DNA of 64,000 bases from Argentina anserina (GCF_933775445.1 NC_065876.1:8370001-8434000), one strand, 5' to 3'. Positions 49,036-62,890 are shown, counted from the first letter of the stretch. Notes: generated from the letters alone by a model not told the origin. A program made the numbers and translations.

Positions 49036-52000
49036 ATGACAACCCTGCCACCAAAACTATGGCTCACCATCCTCCTCTTCCTCCCTTGCTTTACCTGCGA
49101 CGTCGCCGGAGTCCAGATCCTCTCCAAATCGAAACTGGAAAAGTGCGAGAAGACTTCAGATTCCGGTGATCTCAATTGCACCAAGAAGATCGTCCTCAAC
49201 ATGGCCGTCCCTAGCGGCCCTGTAAGTTACAAACTCACCCTTGGCTATTTAAGGAATGTTATAAAACTTTAATTGGTTTGATGGGTTTATAGAGTGGGGG
49301 TGAGGCTTCCATCGTTGCGGAAATTGTAGAGGTGGAGGACAATTCGAGCAAGAAGATGCAGACTTTTCGAATACCGCCTGCCCTGACTGTCAATAAATCC
49401 GCAGCTTATGCCTTGTATGAGCTCACCTACATTCGAGTAGGGCAATGCTTACCTTTTACTTGTTAAAAATGTTTTGTGCTTCTTGATTTTGATTCTTGAA
49501 ACTTCATACCAGGATGTTGCTTATAAACCTGAAGAGTATAATGTAGAGACTCGAAAGTGTGAGCCAGATGCAGATGCAAATGTTGTGAAGATATGTGAGA
49601 GGCAAACAATCGATTACCCTTTTTTGTTGTATTGGTTATCATTTCTCTCATTCCCTGACTGTGTTTTTGTTTGTTTAAGTGATATGGATTGAACCTTTGG
49701 ATTTACATTTTTCGAGAATTACCTTATAGCTACTACCGTTAGGACATTACATGATTTCATTGTTTGCGTCAATGTAGTATACATGCAGTGTGCCAAGCAA
49801 AGAAGCTTATCTTGGTGCTGCTTAAACCCAATAGATATTTTTCTTTGCTTTCAGTGATTGATTGTCTTCAATTTCATGTCCGAATTAAAACTCCTACAGA
49901 TGTTTTTCTGTAGTCTACACAATGTTAATACATGTTGAAAAATACTGCTTACTTGGACCTGTATGGACTGAACTTCATAGCCTTCATGGAAACTAAATGT
50001 ATATGTTCAGTTTACAAGTGATGCACTTCTGTTGTGTGTTCTGTAGGTTACGAAATGAAAATGGTCACATTATTGAACATACAGAGGTAGCTTTTCCACA
50101 CAGTTTAGTATTATTCTGAAACATATAATTTCCTGGGCACAAGTGGTCTTCTCAGTCTTTCACAACAGCTATTTCTTTTACTTGCTTGCCAAAACCTGAT
50201 CTGTCATGCTGTTTTTCGTAGCCAACATGCTGTCCTTGTGGGCCTCAAAGGCGGGTACCTTCATCATGTGGGAATGTTTGTAAGTGCATGTTATGATCTT
50301 ATCATGTTTTGTGTCTCTTAAACATTACATGCGCAATGCCTTTGATCAGTTTGTTATATTGACCTCACTTTCTTGAGCTAGTTGACAAGCTGTTGAAAGG
50401 AAAAGCCAATACAGCTCACTGTGTCCGCTTCCCAGGTGATTGGTATGGTCCTTGTACTAAGTCTTTGATAGTTGTGCTTATATTTCTCGAGCATTGATGG
50501 TTCTTAATAAGATCTATCTGACATGCACAAATAGTAATACATGCAGCATGTCATCGCATGAACTTGTACAACTTAGAATTTTACACTAGTTTTATCTTTG
50601 ATATATGTTTATGTTGCTTATTCTTTTTCTTCTATTTTGATCATTATTCACCAAGGAAGTTGACTGATTCTTTTCTTCTGTTAAATCGACTTAGGTTCCA
50701 TGTTTTTGGTATTGGACAGCGGTCAGTTGGATTCAGTGTTCTCATTCAAGTAAAAACAGGATCTAAAGTTTCGGTGCGTTGCTTTTACTCATAATTGCAT
50801 CATATCTTTATTGATTGGTTCTGGTGTGGTACGGTGCTCTTGTTTCTGCCATAAAATTTAGTTACTATACAACTGTACAAGACCTAATTTTTAGTATGAG
50901 ACACATAAAAGTGTAGTCTTTCTGATATGCTGAAGTATTAGGTGTATTGAGAGTTTATTGAATGTTCATATAGGAATTCATTTCACTTGCTCCTTTCACA
51001 TACTTCTCAGCACTCTATTTATTATTAAACTTAGCAAGTGTGATGCTGATCATATTGTTAGATTGATGCATTGCGGATTTGTAGTTGTTAACTGTTAAAG
51101 GAGCCAAAGTTTTATCGATTTCATTGATTTTTATTTTCTCTTATATGTTATGTGATTTACATTATTGAAAGTGAAAGGATAGGTTATAAAATGTTCTGTT
51201 AGCAAAGTTTTTTGTACACATTTGTTTTCTGCCAGGAGGTGCTTGTAGGTCCTGAAAACAGAACTGCAATATCCAGTGATAATTTTTTGCGAGCTAATCT
51301 TATTGGAGATTTCGTTGGATACACAAATATACCGACATTTGAGGATTATTACCTTGTAATTCCAAGGCAGGTACATTTGTTTATTTAAATTTTAAAGCAT
51401 ATTGGTTGCAGATAACTTCTTGCAGTTTGCTTTGTAGTTCAAGTAAGATGCATTGGTTCCAGATCATTTTATAGGGAGGCACAATATGAAGGTTACATAG
51501 TTCTCCCCACCATTTGCAGTAAAACGGGTCTTCTTGTTCTCATTATATGAATGCTCAATTACTCCACATTCAAAAGTCACCAACACATTTCATTGAAATA
51601 CATATACAGATTTCTTCTGCTAGACTGTCATATTTTAGGTTTATATAAACAAGTATTTAATTGGTAAACATGTATGTTATAGAATCCGACACTGCTTATA
51701 TTTCTTATATCGCTGATTCACTGACAGTTACCTTTTCTTTGTGAAAGGGGGGCTCAGGTCAACCCCAGAATTTGGGAAGGAACTTTTCTATGTGGATGCT
51801 GCTGGAGAGAGTCAGATTTACTTTAGATGGTGTTGAATGTAATAAAATCGGTGTCGACTACGAAGCTTTTAATGGGCAGCCAAACTTTTGCTCTTCACCA
51901 TTCTGGAGTTGCTTGCATAATCAGCTATGGAATTTCTGGGAGGTCTGTTTCTACCTCTTCAAAGCTCTATCTTCTTCGATCAGTTCATGTTCCTATTTTT

Positions 52001-52313
52001 TCGGTCTCCTCTTTGTATGGTTATATTTACATATTGCCATGCTATTGACCTTTTACAGTTGATACAATTTAGTTATTTTCTGGTCTTCTGTTTGTGAGCA
52101 TATGATGTACACAGTTGACTAGCATGTACTCAAGCATCAAATTGAAAGCTACTTGCTCCAAGATCTTAACATGATCTCTGCTGATAATTTGATATACATG
52201 TTCTTTTATCTATTGTTCATCTAGATATATGTTATATATCTATCGAAATATGTAGTATATAAATTTGTATGAAGAGAAAGTCTCTTTTATTTCTCTAGTA
52301 TTGTATTTGCTTA

Positions 52314-52344
<31 letters not shown>

Positions 52345-55221
52345 CAAACTGAACTTTATTAATTCACATAAAACTACATCAACTGGGTTTCTGGGGAAAA
52401 TCTGTTCACAATAGAGAACCCCCAGTACCAGCACTATTACTTTACATCAATAACATCATCTGATTGTTATTGTTTTATTATTTGATAAACAAGTAACTTA
52501 TTATTGTTTATGATAGGCTGATCAAAACCGTATCACAAGGAAGCAGGTACCACTTTATGGTGTGGAAGGAAGGTTCGAGAGGATAAACCAGCATCCAGTA
52601 ATGTTACAGAATTTTTTGAGTCAATATAGTGAATTTTACAGGGAATTTCCTTTCATTTGGACTCATATAAATTTGATACTGGTCGCAGAATGCAGGGACT
52701 CATTCATTTTCCATTGGAATCACGGAAATCATTAATACAAATCTCTTGATAGAATTAAGTGCTGATGATGTAGATTATGTGTACCAAAGGTTAGAATTTC
52801 CAGATTACGTTTCATGTCTGCCAGCCAATATCAAGTATCTATGTAAATTGATTATGCTTACGAGTATTGTTTGAAGCACGATTATGGATTCCAGTGCTCT
52901 ATATAGAATTTTTCCCTTTTTCCTTAATTGATAATATGTATTTTATAGGAGTCCTGGGAAAATCTTAAGCATCAACATTCCAACATTTGAGGCCCTTACT
53001 CAATTTGGAACTGCTACAATCACAGCAAAGAACACTGGTGAAGTGGAAGCATCGTATAGTCTAACGGTAGGCGATCAACTGTTCTTTATTTTAATGAATT
53101 ATTGTTTCCCTTATTCTTCTAGGCTAGATACATTTGGATTATTTAAATCGACGTTTTGGTTCTGATAACTTTTTGTTCTGAATTGTGACTGCACAACTAG
53201 GTTGATTATACTTGGATACTGTCTTTACCTGATAAACAACAACTTAGGCGAATAGGTGAAAGTATTTTACTTATGAAGCATATATTGGTATATTAATGCT
53301 TAATATTATATTCCTTGATGGTTCTTTCATGAGGTGCTTACTTCTAACATGCTCTGTTCAAATATGGATCTCAATTTCTGATAATTTTTCTACAGTTTGG
53401 ATAGTTCTTGATGCTAGTGAAAACCCAGTGTTCGTATTAATGCTTGCATTTCATTGTGATCATCTTATATGAAGAAGAAGGTTTTAAGATTCAAATATTG
53501 ATTCCCTAGTATTTGAAATGGATGCATTACTGATTCACCAGCTTCAATGTAGTACTTGTCTACAACTTCAGTGGATGGCTGTTGCATTATGTTGTGAGAA
53601 AAATTTACTGTTTTTTTTTTTGCAGTTTGATTGCTCGAGTGATGTCACCCTTATGGAGGTACTCTTGTCCTGACTGCTCATGTATCTAGACTTATCATGT
53701 TGATAAGTATTAATTTGTTAGATGAACTGTTTTCAGGAACAATACTTCATTATGAAGCCAAAAGAAACGTTAACCCGATCCTTCAAACTTTACCCAGGTA
53801 CAGATCAAGCTGCAAAGTACGTCTGTGCAGGTACGATCTTCCAAAGTCAGAATGATAATTAAATGGCCTAAAATAATAATTCTTGGACTGATTTGGATCT
53901 TAAAATGCAGCTATACTTAAGGACTCTAATTATAATGAAGTTGATAGAGCCGAGTGCCAGTTTTCTACAACATCTACTGTCGTTGATAATGGATCACAGG
54001 TTAGTGCAGCTAAGATACCAGAAATTTCATTTGCTTATGAACAAAGTAAAGCTTGCTAAACCACCATGGAATAAGCAGTTTCCGCATCTGATTAATATAC
54101 TAAAAGACAACAGCTGATCAACCTGATGTCGCTTTATGAAATATCACAACCTTCTCATTTGATTTATATGAACCAGTTAAGTCATTACTTGTTTCAGGGT
54201 AATCCCTTTAGGCCACCAAAGACAGGAACAACTGGATTCTTTGACTCTATTGAAAGCATTTGGAACCATGTGTGGAAGACTATTAAAGATTTTATCACCG
54301 GTAAAAATTGCAGGTACTTGTTGCATAGTGGTTCTGGCTAATTTTTCACTGATATACTATACATTTTTGAGTGGCTGTTAGGTCATTTTACGTGTAACAT
54401 GGTTTCCTGTTCAAAGTAAAGTTGCATTCAGGTTATCCTTTCATCTCACATACTATGATTAGAAACTTGTTGACTATAAACTATAGTTTCTCACACAAAG
54501 ATCTCACTGATCTGTGTGAGAGAGTACATGAACATATTTTCTGTTCATAATTGAACATGTAACCCGAGTATGTAATTATATTTGGAATTGTATCTACTCT
54601 CTCATACAAACTTTCACTAATCTCTTTTTTTTTCATGAACAGAACCAAATGCTCTGGATTCTTTGACTTCAAATGCCATATACAGTACATATGTATGAGT
54701 TGGATTCTGATGTTCGGTCTACTTTTGGCAATATTTCCAACAGGTACAGATATATGTTTCAAGAATTAGTGTATTCTTTAGAGCATGATTTTGGAGATGC
54801 AACAAAAACATAACATATTATATGTTGAGGTGCAGTCATTGTGCTCCTGTGGCTTTTACATCAGAAGGGACTTTTTGATCCTTTATATGATTGGTGGGAA
54901 GATCAGTTCTGGGAGCACAGTCTGAATACCAAGAATACAAGACACAGAATTAATGTAGATCACCGACATGTTCATGTCCATAAACATCACAGGCATGAAG
55001 CAAGGCACCACAACTATGATTCTCATCATAAAAGAAAAGGCAGTCACCATGATCACAAGCATGGCCACCTTGAAAGAGGCAGTGATTACCGTTACCATCT
55101 TCATCATGTCCTCAAGCATGGCCGAAGAAAGATTTCAAGTGTTACACAGAAAGTTGATGAGAACACTGGATACCATGGCCAGAAGAAACAAAGGAGAACA
55201 ACAAAAGATTATACACAGTGA
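49036..55221 (+). CDS. HAP2: HAP2/GCS1 gamete fusion protein
   Basis: Sperm-surface class II fusogen needed for gamete membrane merger in flowering plants. Eighteen exons: 49036-49221, 49293-49436, 49513-49601, 50047-50086, 50222-50279, 50382-50442, 50695-50773, 51236-51370, 51748-51942, 52517-52597, 52689-52789, 52949-53066, 53626-53658, 53737-53830, 53911-53999, 54198-54313, 54643-54743 and 54836-55221. They close as 701 residues, normal for the family. A signal peptide covers about residues 1-25. The Cys-rich ectodomain includes [17 protein letters not shown] and the HAP2-GCS1 core around [18 protein letters not shown] membrane span lies at about 558-582 ([16 protein letters not shown]), followed by a long His/Arg/Lys-rich tail. 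Intron 3 uses a GC donor (GAG AG|GC at 49602). It is convergent with the P450 gene downstream. Confidence 0.96.
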
Positions 55222-55886
55222 TTAGAGTCACCAGACATACAATCAAGTGAAGCAAGGATGAATTTGGTAAATATGGTAATTCTGTTGCATACCACTCGGT
55301 TTAGCTTCTATACAGATCGAGATAGTAATGCATGGTACTTGACATGATACCGCCTTCATACCATACATGTTAACATTACAATATCACATTCTTTTAATGA
55401 AACTTTCTTATCTCTGCTCCAATTTATATATCTTAACCTCTTTCTTGTTGTAGGTTGTTGGAAAGAGATGTAACAGTTTGGATTTCGGTCGTGCGGTACT
55501 GCAGTGATAGTAAGGGTTAGTATTTGTCCTAAAACTCAAATGGCTGTATGTATTTAAACTGTTCTGTTTTTTTCAGCTTCCATCCTCTACTCAGTTATCT
55601 AGGTAGATGCAAAACCCTTGTGCCTGAGCAATAATAGATTAATAATTAGTTCTTTGTCATTCTTCTGTTTACTGGATAGATCATATTACATAATACAGTT
55701 GTTTAGATAAAAAAAAGTACATAATACATTTTCCAACATACTAGTCTGAACTCTGAACCTTGATTATTAAGTCAACATATAAGGATTTAAAGTACTGTGC
55801 TCCAGAGGCAGCAATCCTTACTGAACAGGAGGTGGTGGCTGTCACGGTGTATCCCATGTTGACATATTTGGTTTAAGCATCTGGAG
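55222..55886. other. HAP2 3' region, convergent with the P450 gene
   Basis: HAP2 3' untranslated and intergenic sequence up to the stop of the minus-strand P450. The part from about 55155 to 55600 has a decayed second copy at 60358-60760. Confidence 0.7.
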
Positions 55887-58740
55887 TTATATGCTGTTTT
55901 TTGTGTCTTTCTGCTGTATCCGGATGTGAAATCCACCTGGAAAGTGCAAATAAGGATTTCGGACTATATTTCCTCCGATCACATCCCACCTGAAAGTTTT
56001 GAGCAAACATGTTAAACAGTCTCTACCTCCTATCGTTCTCTGTGATTGTATTTGGAGGAAACACATACCTGTACTTAGTGACCAAGTTATGGACAAATAT
56101 AGCCAACAGCAACTTGCCAAATTCTGCTCCTACACACGATCTTAAGCCACCACCAAAAGCCATAAAATCATTGGACGCACCACTCTCCTTACCCTGTATT
56201 CATCCATCGTTCTTTCTATCATCATGCATTCAGGGCTAAGAATAATATTGGCAATTAAGGTTAGGGTTTCGATTGCAATCTAAGTCAGTTTTTCTGTACC
56301 TCCCATCTCCATGGGTTGAAGGCCAGAGGATCTTCATATTTATCTGGGTTTAAGTGTGGGGCTTGGATACAAACCAGAACTGACCAACCCTCTGGAATTG
56401 TGTATCCTGCATTCATTCCCGTACCATTTGTTAATATAACTTTTGAAAACACTAGGACGATTAAGTTTCAATAATTGGAAGACAGTACTTACCCTTGAAC
56501 TGTACTTCTTTTATTGCCTTGCGAAAAATGCCTGGCAGTTGATTTGCCAGTCTAACCGTTTCATTGATGACCTGTGAGTGTGTAAGTAAAAAAGTGCCTA
56601 TACAAGAGCAAACATTTATGTACATGTTATCTAATCACTAAAAAGAGGAAGGCTCAATCACCTGCAATGTAAATTTCATTGATTTGTATTCTTCCCATGT
56701 AAGTTCTGAATTAGGATTTTCCCTTTGCTTTATAATCCTCTCATGTTCCTCCTGTCATAATTATAAATGAGAACATATACTGGTTATGAAATAGAGCAAT
56801 CAGTGTGATTTGAATGAGAGTTCAGACCGTTAATTGCTTTAGCACCAGAGGATGGCCGGAAACAAACTTGAGAAGCAGACTCATTGTTGTAGAAGTTGTA
56901 TCAAAACTTGCATAGAGTAGCAAAAACATCAAATCAAAACAAATTCCCTCTGTTAAAATTGTTCCTTCTTTATCAAGTTCTTCAAGGAAGTAATCAAAAA
57001 AGTCGACAGATTGCTTTCGAGATTTTGAACGTCTTTCCTGCAGCATCTCTTTCAGCCTGCTCAATATTCTGTCTCTCCCCTGCAGAGAGGGTTGAAGCTC
57101 ACGACCAAGTAAAAAACGTGTGCATATAAACTAATTTAGTGTTCAACATCTTACGAGTAATTTTGAAGTTATTATAATTTGTGGGGTAAGAATGGATGCT
57201 TCATAATTCAGGTAGATGATTCAATGTTTCTTACCCAAACAACTTACAGATCAGTTCATAACTTTGCACACGCTATGTAGGTTCTGGGTTTTCTTTTTGT
57301 TCTGGAATCAAAGATATTATGTTCTCGGCTATGCGATATTTGAATGCAATCATGTCATGAACGATTTTGTGCCAAACTGCCAACAAATTATGTACCTGTA
57401 AACATTTGTGAAAAGCTGTTCCAGGCATTGGCAAAGGGAAGCGGAACAGTCCACTAGCAAAGGCATTGAAGTTTGCCCTTAGGTCGTCTGAGGAGTTACT
57501 TGAATCATAACTCATCAGCTTCTTTGCTGTGAGAGAAAATACCATCTGCAAATCAAAATCGAATCGGTCATATTTCAAACAACATAAGCATCAGACTAGA
57601 ACTAGAGAATAGTAGAAAACAAAGCCCCATTACGTCTGCAGCTGCTTCTTTAACATCTGTAGTATCTTGAAATGGCCAGTGTTGCATACTGGTGTGAATT
57701 GCTTGTTCGATTTCAGGTAGTGTCCTTTTAAGGCTTTCAGTGCCAAGGAGGTTAAGCATCATCCTTCTGAGATATTTGTGAACCAAAACATGCATGTTTC
57801 CCAGTTGTTGTTTTCCAAAAATCTTTTGAATAGTATCCGGATACCCGCTTTGAAACAATTTATCTTCTTGTTGGAAGATATACATATTGAGTTCGGGGTC
57901 TGTCGATACTATAAATTTTGCTCCCATCAATTGACTCTTGAATATTGGCCCATACCTATAGATTGCAAAATGCAGCATTAGATAAATCCACATTGGACGT
58001 GAATATATTGACTACACAAGTATACATGTAAATGTCTGTGCTCGTATAGTGTATCTCCACTCCATACAAAAAATGAAAAGATTTGTGGAAATTTTTTAGG
58101 TCTGATACCACTATATGCGTATATTCGCAAGTCTAAATTTATGATCTATTCATTTGAAAGTTAAATGAATCTTCAATGATTGTTTATGCCAAATTAAATT
58201 GCATAGTAAGCAACAATTCTTTAAAAGATAACATGATTAACCATCAATTTACTTGGTGCAGTTAGATGAGTTTGAAGTGTATGCAGTAGGAGTTTGAATA
58301 CACAGGTCCATCGCAGTATATAGACCAAATTAATATTTTTCTTTACATTTTATTTTTGAATATGAAGTTATAGAAGAACCACATAATTAAACCCCGAATT
58401 TCCTAATATTGAAAAGACTGAATCAAAACTACCTAAAATCAATTAACAAACTAGTCCTTTAGAAGATGAAAGAAAAGGGTAACAATAATGAAGGAGAAGC
58501 ATAATACTGTAGTATATATAGCTGGTTACTATAATATCAAAATCACCTTTCCCTCCTTGTCTTGAGAAAAGGTGGAATATCAAAGGAGGAGTTGGAAGCA
58601 AGGTACTGTAAGGTCTCGCCTATCAGGGGCCAACCCATCGAACCTGGGGGAAGCTTGCCATTGCATCTAGGATTTCTCCACTTATAAACCCAGTGGGTAA
58701 TCCCTATAGCAACTAGTGCTACGATGCACAAACCCAACAT
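55887..58740 (-). CDS. Cytochrome P450, CYP87-like (CYP85 clan)
   Basis: ER-anchored mono-oxygenase. CYP87 members act on steroids and triterpenoids in several plants, but the substrate here is unknown. Exons (minus): 58740-58547, 57955-57634, 57545-57396, 57079-56828, 56751-56662, 56571-56493, 56406-56300, 56193-56069 and 55989-55887, closing as 473 residues. Residues 1-20 form the membrane anchor, followed by the proline hinge LPPGSMGWPLIGETLQ. The I-helix reads YASFDTTST, with Ser at the position usually held by Gly. ExxR is ETVR (340-343), and the heme loop FGGGLRSCVGAEF has ligand Cys418. All essential residues are present. The nine-exon layout is CYP85-clan-like. A fossil of its intron 1 occurs at 62440-62890. 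Confidence 0.93.
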
Positions 58741-59610
58741 TTTGCAAACTAGCTATATGATCAGTTCCAAGACTTGAGCAACTTCAGGACTCCAGAGGAC
58801 TAGATGATATTGACCTGCAGAAAACCATTATGGATCTGTGCTTGGGTGAAGAAGCAAAGTATTAGATTATATAAGGTGAATATGATTATCTCCTATTGCG
58901 GGACTGTTTTTAAGAGACGGAAAGGAACAAGTCAGCAATAGCTATTAGATAATTCATGACTGATCTCACACAAACTCAATTATTAAAGACTCATACACAA
59001 TCTCCTCTCTTGCTCCACTTAACCACTCTCTCTGTTTCTTCCCTCATCTCATATTCTTTCTCCTCTTCTTCTTCTTCCCTCTTCTCAAATTCTCAATCTA
59101 CTAAATTTGTATTCTACAATCGATCGAGCCTCTCATATGCCATTTTTCTTTCGTCCTCATCATTATAGGACTTGTAATTTTTGTATATCATGGAGGTATT
59201 TTTCTGAAGATTTTACTCCCCTGAATTTGGATTTTGTTTTTCCAATTTGGGGGAACGGGTTTTATAATCATGAACATAAATTAATTTTGTTTATGATTTT
59301 ACTTATATCACCTCTCTTTGAAAGTATGACAATATATATTAAATTGAACTTGAATCTGGAAAATACTGCATTTTGTCCGTTCAAAACAGTCCCGAATAGA
59401 AGCAACTCTTGATAATCATAGTACCGTGCATATGGCAATAATGGCATGAGTGTTAGTAAACGTTTTTTACTAAATAATAGCTGGGTTGTCTTGTCTTGTC
59501 TTGTGCGAGGTAGCGAATAAGGTTAAGATAAGATATATATAAAGGAAAGGGTTATGGAAGCCGCCCCTAATATAAAATTGGTCCAGTTGGATCACGAAAG
59601 GATTGAAGTC
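58741..59610. other. P450 promoter and intergenic region
   Basis: The P450 5' region, then CT-rich and A+T-rich DNA (59000-59110 is CT-rich). Open frames here are short and low-complexity. No gene is supported. Confidence 0.5.
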
Positions 59611-60259
59611 ATGTAGCAAAGACAAATTCCTCATCTACCTTATTATCGCGTGTTTGATACGGACACGGATATGTATGAATACGTCCAGATACGTCCGGAC
59701 ACGAGTATCTTAAATGGACACGGCCTGGACACGTGAATATCTGCATCGGACACGCACCAACTCGGCACAGACAAGTGAGTATCCGCATTAGACACGCGGA
59801 CACGCACCAACTCATGATAAAAATGAAATGACATATGGTGTGATTCAAACCTTGGTTATCCAAGACACCCAACAACTCTTCAACTATTCTAACAGATTTA
59901 ATTTTTGTTTTATTTATGCACATTTTAATATATATATATATATAAGGAGAGAAACTCGTGATAAAAATAAAAATTCTTGTCGTGAGATTCGAATCTTAGT
60001 TATCCAAGATACTTATCAAGTCCTTAGCCATTCCAACATATTATGTTTTCAATACTTTAATGCACACTTTAATATATATATATATATACATTCTAAATAC
60101 TTTCAAATTTTATAAATTATTTTTTAAATAAATATATATTGAAAATAATATTTAATTAACGTGTCAATTATGTGTACGTGTCCAAAAAATAATAATTTAC
60201 GTTGTATGTGTATCGTATTATATCAAATATGAATACTCGTGTCCGTGTCTTTGCTACAT
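59611..60259. mobile_element. Short inverted-repeat DNA element (hAT-like MITE)
   Basis: Perfect 14 bp terminal inverted repeats: ATGTAGCAAAGACA at 59611-59624 and TGTCTTTGCTACAT at 60246-60259. Sub-terminal GGACACG/CGTGTCC motifs lie inside both ends. Possible flanking 8 bp duplications are GGATTGAA and TGATTGAA (one mismatch), offset a few bases from the repeats. The interior contains a direct duplication of about 130 bp (about 59815-59945 and 59955-60090), each half ending in a TATATATATATATA run. No transposase is present. The size and 8 bp duplication fit a non-autonomous hAT. Confidence 0.8.
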
Positions 60260-60357
60260 ATGATTGAAATAAACATTGAGTTTGCTGCATAAGTTAGGCT
60301 AGAGATACGAGTTTGACCGATCAAGTGTGTAAATTCTAGTGACTACAGAATATTGCA

Positions 60358-60760
60358 TCAAGATGAGAACAGAGAACAACAAAATATCATGCAAAGTGAT
60401 TAGAGTCACCAGACCTACAATAAACCGAGCATGAATAATGCATTTGTTAAATATATTCATATCGTACATGTTAGCATTATAATATATATTATTTTGTATA
60501 TCTTAACCTGTTTCGCTGAATATCTACAACAAAATATCATTCTTTTCGCTGCTCCGTTTACATATCTTAACCTGTTTCTTATTATAGTTGCAGGAAAGAG
60601 ATGTAAAAATTCGGATTCCTGTCGTGTGGTGCTGCAGTGATATTAACGGTTGGTATTTGTTCCAAAACTCAAATGACTCTGCATTTAACCTGTTTTTTTT
60701 TTCTCCTTCCATCCTTCAGTTATCTACGTAGAAGTATAAACATTTCTGCCTGACATAACT
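60358..60760 (+). pseudogene. Decayed duplicate of the HAP2 3' end
   Basis: It follows 55155-55600 in order with many substitutions and gaps. Shared text includes GATGAGAACA, GTGATTAGAGTCACCAGAC, GGAAAGAGATGTAA, GTGCTGCAGTGATA (variant) and CCAAAACTCAAATG (variant). Only the last codons and the 3' untranslated part of HAP2 are represented, so it codes for nothing. Confidence 0.85.
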
Positions 60761-62439
60761 ATAATTGTACCATCACTACCAAGTCATTTGTTTGTTTATT
60801 TTTGAATATTGGGCTGTTACGGCCGTTTTAAGTATTTATAAATGAAATTATCGAATACAAGGAGCAAATGTAAAGTCTAAACCCTTTATTATAAAGACCT
60901 GAAATGATATCAAAAATCCTTACACATAAGTATCAAACAAAACACCAACTAGCAAAATACTACACTATAATGTTATATTTGTTTTGTCACAGTGGTGACA
61001 TAATGGAAAGACCGTGGATATATAACACATACATATCGTAAATTCGTAATGTCCAATAATGTAGTTTTCCTACCATGTTGCCGTCAAATAATGAACCCAA
61101 CAACATTTAATTTCATCCTGCCAATAAGAGGTTGCAACTATTTGATCAAGTAAAATAATCGCCACTTACCTAGTGCAGATAAGACACACAATGTGCATAG
61201 ACCGGCACAAGACCATTTGCTCTCAACCACAAAAGGACTGAGCATTATAGACGACGTAACGCCACAAAGTACTAATTCTAAAATACAAAAACATAGTGTA
61301 AAATAAATAAAGATATGGGTCTGTGCTGGTGGGATGGCAAGGGCGGCTCAGGCGTGCTGGTATTTTGACATCTCTCTTTTTCAACTTCAATTTGGGCGAA
61401 ATGATGTCGTTCTTTTGTTTATTGTATAATATTCGTTTGGATAAAATTGAGGGGTAATCGATTATAGACACAAAAATCAATACCCTTTTTAATCTAAACT
61501 CACCCTTAAGACTCTTTCAGTTAGGTTGAATAAGAGATAAAAAATAGAATTATTTGCTATAAGAAACAAAACATGTTCTTGACGAAAATTACTTTCTTTG
61601 TCACTGGTACAAATACATTTGATATGTTTTAAATTGCTTAATTGTAGCTTCAATTTAATATCCATCACTTTATAATCCCTTCACCTTGACATACTTTCAT
61701 TTTGAAAACCTTGTCACCTCTAAATCCCTTACCCAAGTAGTGCATTACAGTATGTATTTTTGTTATTATATGTTTTTAGTGTATGTGTGTGTGTGTGTGT
61801 GTGCGTGTATTTTTCAGTACTAAAGTTGAAGAACCTATGTAGCCGGAAAAATAGCTATATCCTTATTTTTCAGTGGAGTACATGATTATACGAAATAAGT
61901 ATGTTTTTCCTTTAGTCTGCTAAATATGTGGGAGAATCAATATGATTATTTGTGTATTGGTTGGGATTTGTAAGTTTCATAATTCGGTTGAGTAGGTGGG
62001 TTTTATAATTTGGTTGAGATTTATACATGTAAAGTATGTGTGGTTTTGTTGTGCGTCTAAAGTTGAGGTAAAAACTTCTATTCTACTAAGCATTATAATC
62101 AACTTAGTAGATAATAGGATTTACATTTGTTTAGCAGGGTAATTAAGTAGAGAAGATGATTGTTTAGTAGGTAGTAAAACCTGCATATATATGTGGTGTT
62201 GGGATGGGGTAATTAACTAATTATGAGGTCTTCATTATGTTTTATAGATTATAGCATGTAAGGATTGTTTTGGTTTATGAGGTATAGCAGGTGCATTTAA
62301 TCTACTGAATATGTGGGTGAATGAAAAATCTATTCCAAAATGCTAGATAAATCTTCATTGTACGTGTATAACATAAATGAAATAACTATGATCGTGCAGT
62401 GTATTCCCAATTGAAAATGATTAAAACTTGTGGAATAAA
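60761..62439. other. Spacer in the decayed duplication, no gene seen
   Basis: This is where the P450 exons would be expected if the duplicate were complete. I found no P450 coding sequence. A (GT)n microsatellite lies at about 61784-61810. Confidence 0.5.
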
Positions 62440-62890
62440 TAATACTCTTATACTATGTTCAAGTATAAAGTGTCTAAACTCGCTCATATTGGCTATCAAA
62501 TGTCTAAATTTATGATACGATCAATTAAAACGCCATACTAATTTTCAACATTATCCATACAAAATTTAATTGCATAAAAAGTTAACATTTTAAAAATGTT
62601 AACATGATCAACCGTCAAATCTTTCGGTACAATTATATGAACTTCTTCGAAAAGATTTGTCGAAAACTCGAATTGCAGCAAATAAAGAGAGTCTGGATAC
62701 ACAGCTCATTCTAGCATAGACCAAAAATTTACCCTAATTAAGATCATATTTTGAATTTGAAGTACTGAACCACACAATAAAACCCCAAATCATTACCATG
62801 ATATAATATTGAAAACTGAATCAAACCTGGAAAAAATTAGTTTGAACTAGCGTGTAAAGAACTACTTAAACAAAAGAAAAGGATAACAAT
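62440..62890 (-). pseudogene. Fossil of CYP87-like P450 intron 1
   Basis: It matches 58060-58490 (intron 1 of the P450) in order: GTCTAAATTTATGAT, AAATT(A)AATTGCATA, AACATGATTAACC / AACATGATCAACC, AAACCCC(G/A)AAT and GGGTAACAATAA / GGATAACAATAA. The adjacent exon 1 is missing. Together with 60358-60760 it marks an eroded segmental duplicate in the same orientation. Confidence 0.8.
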
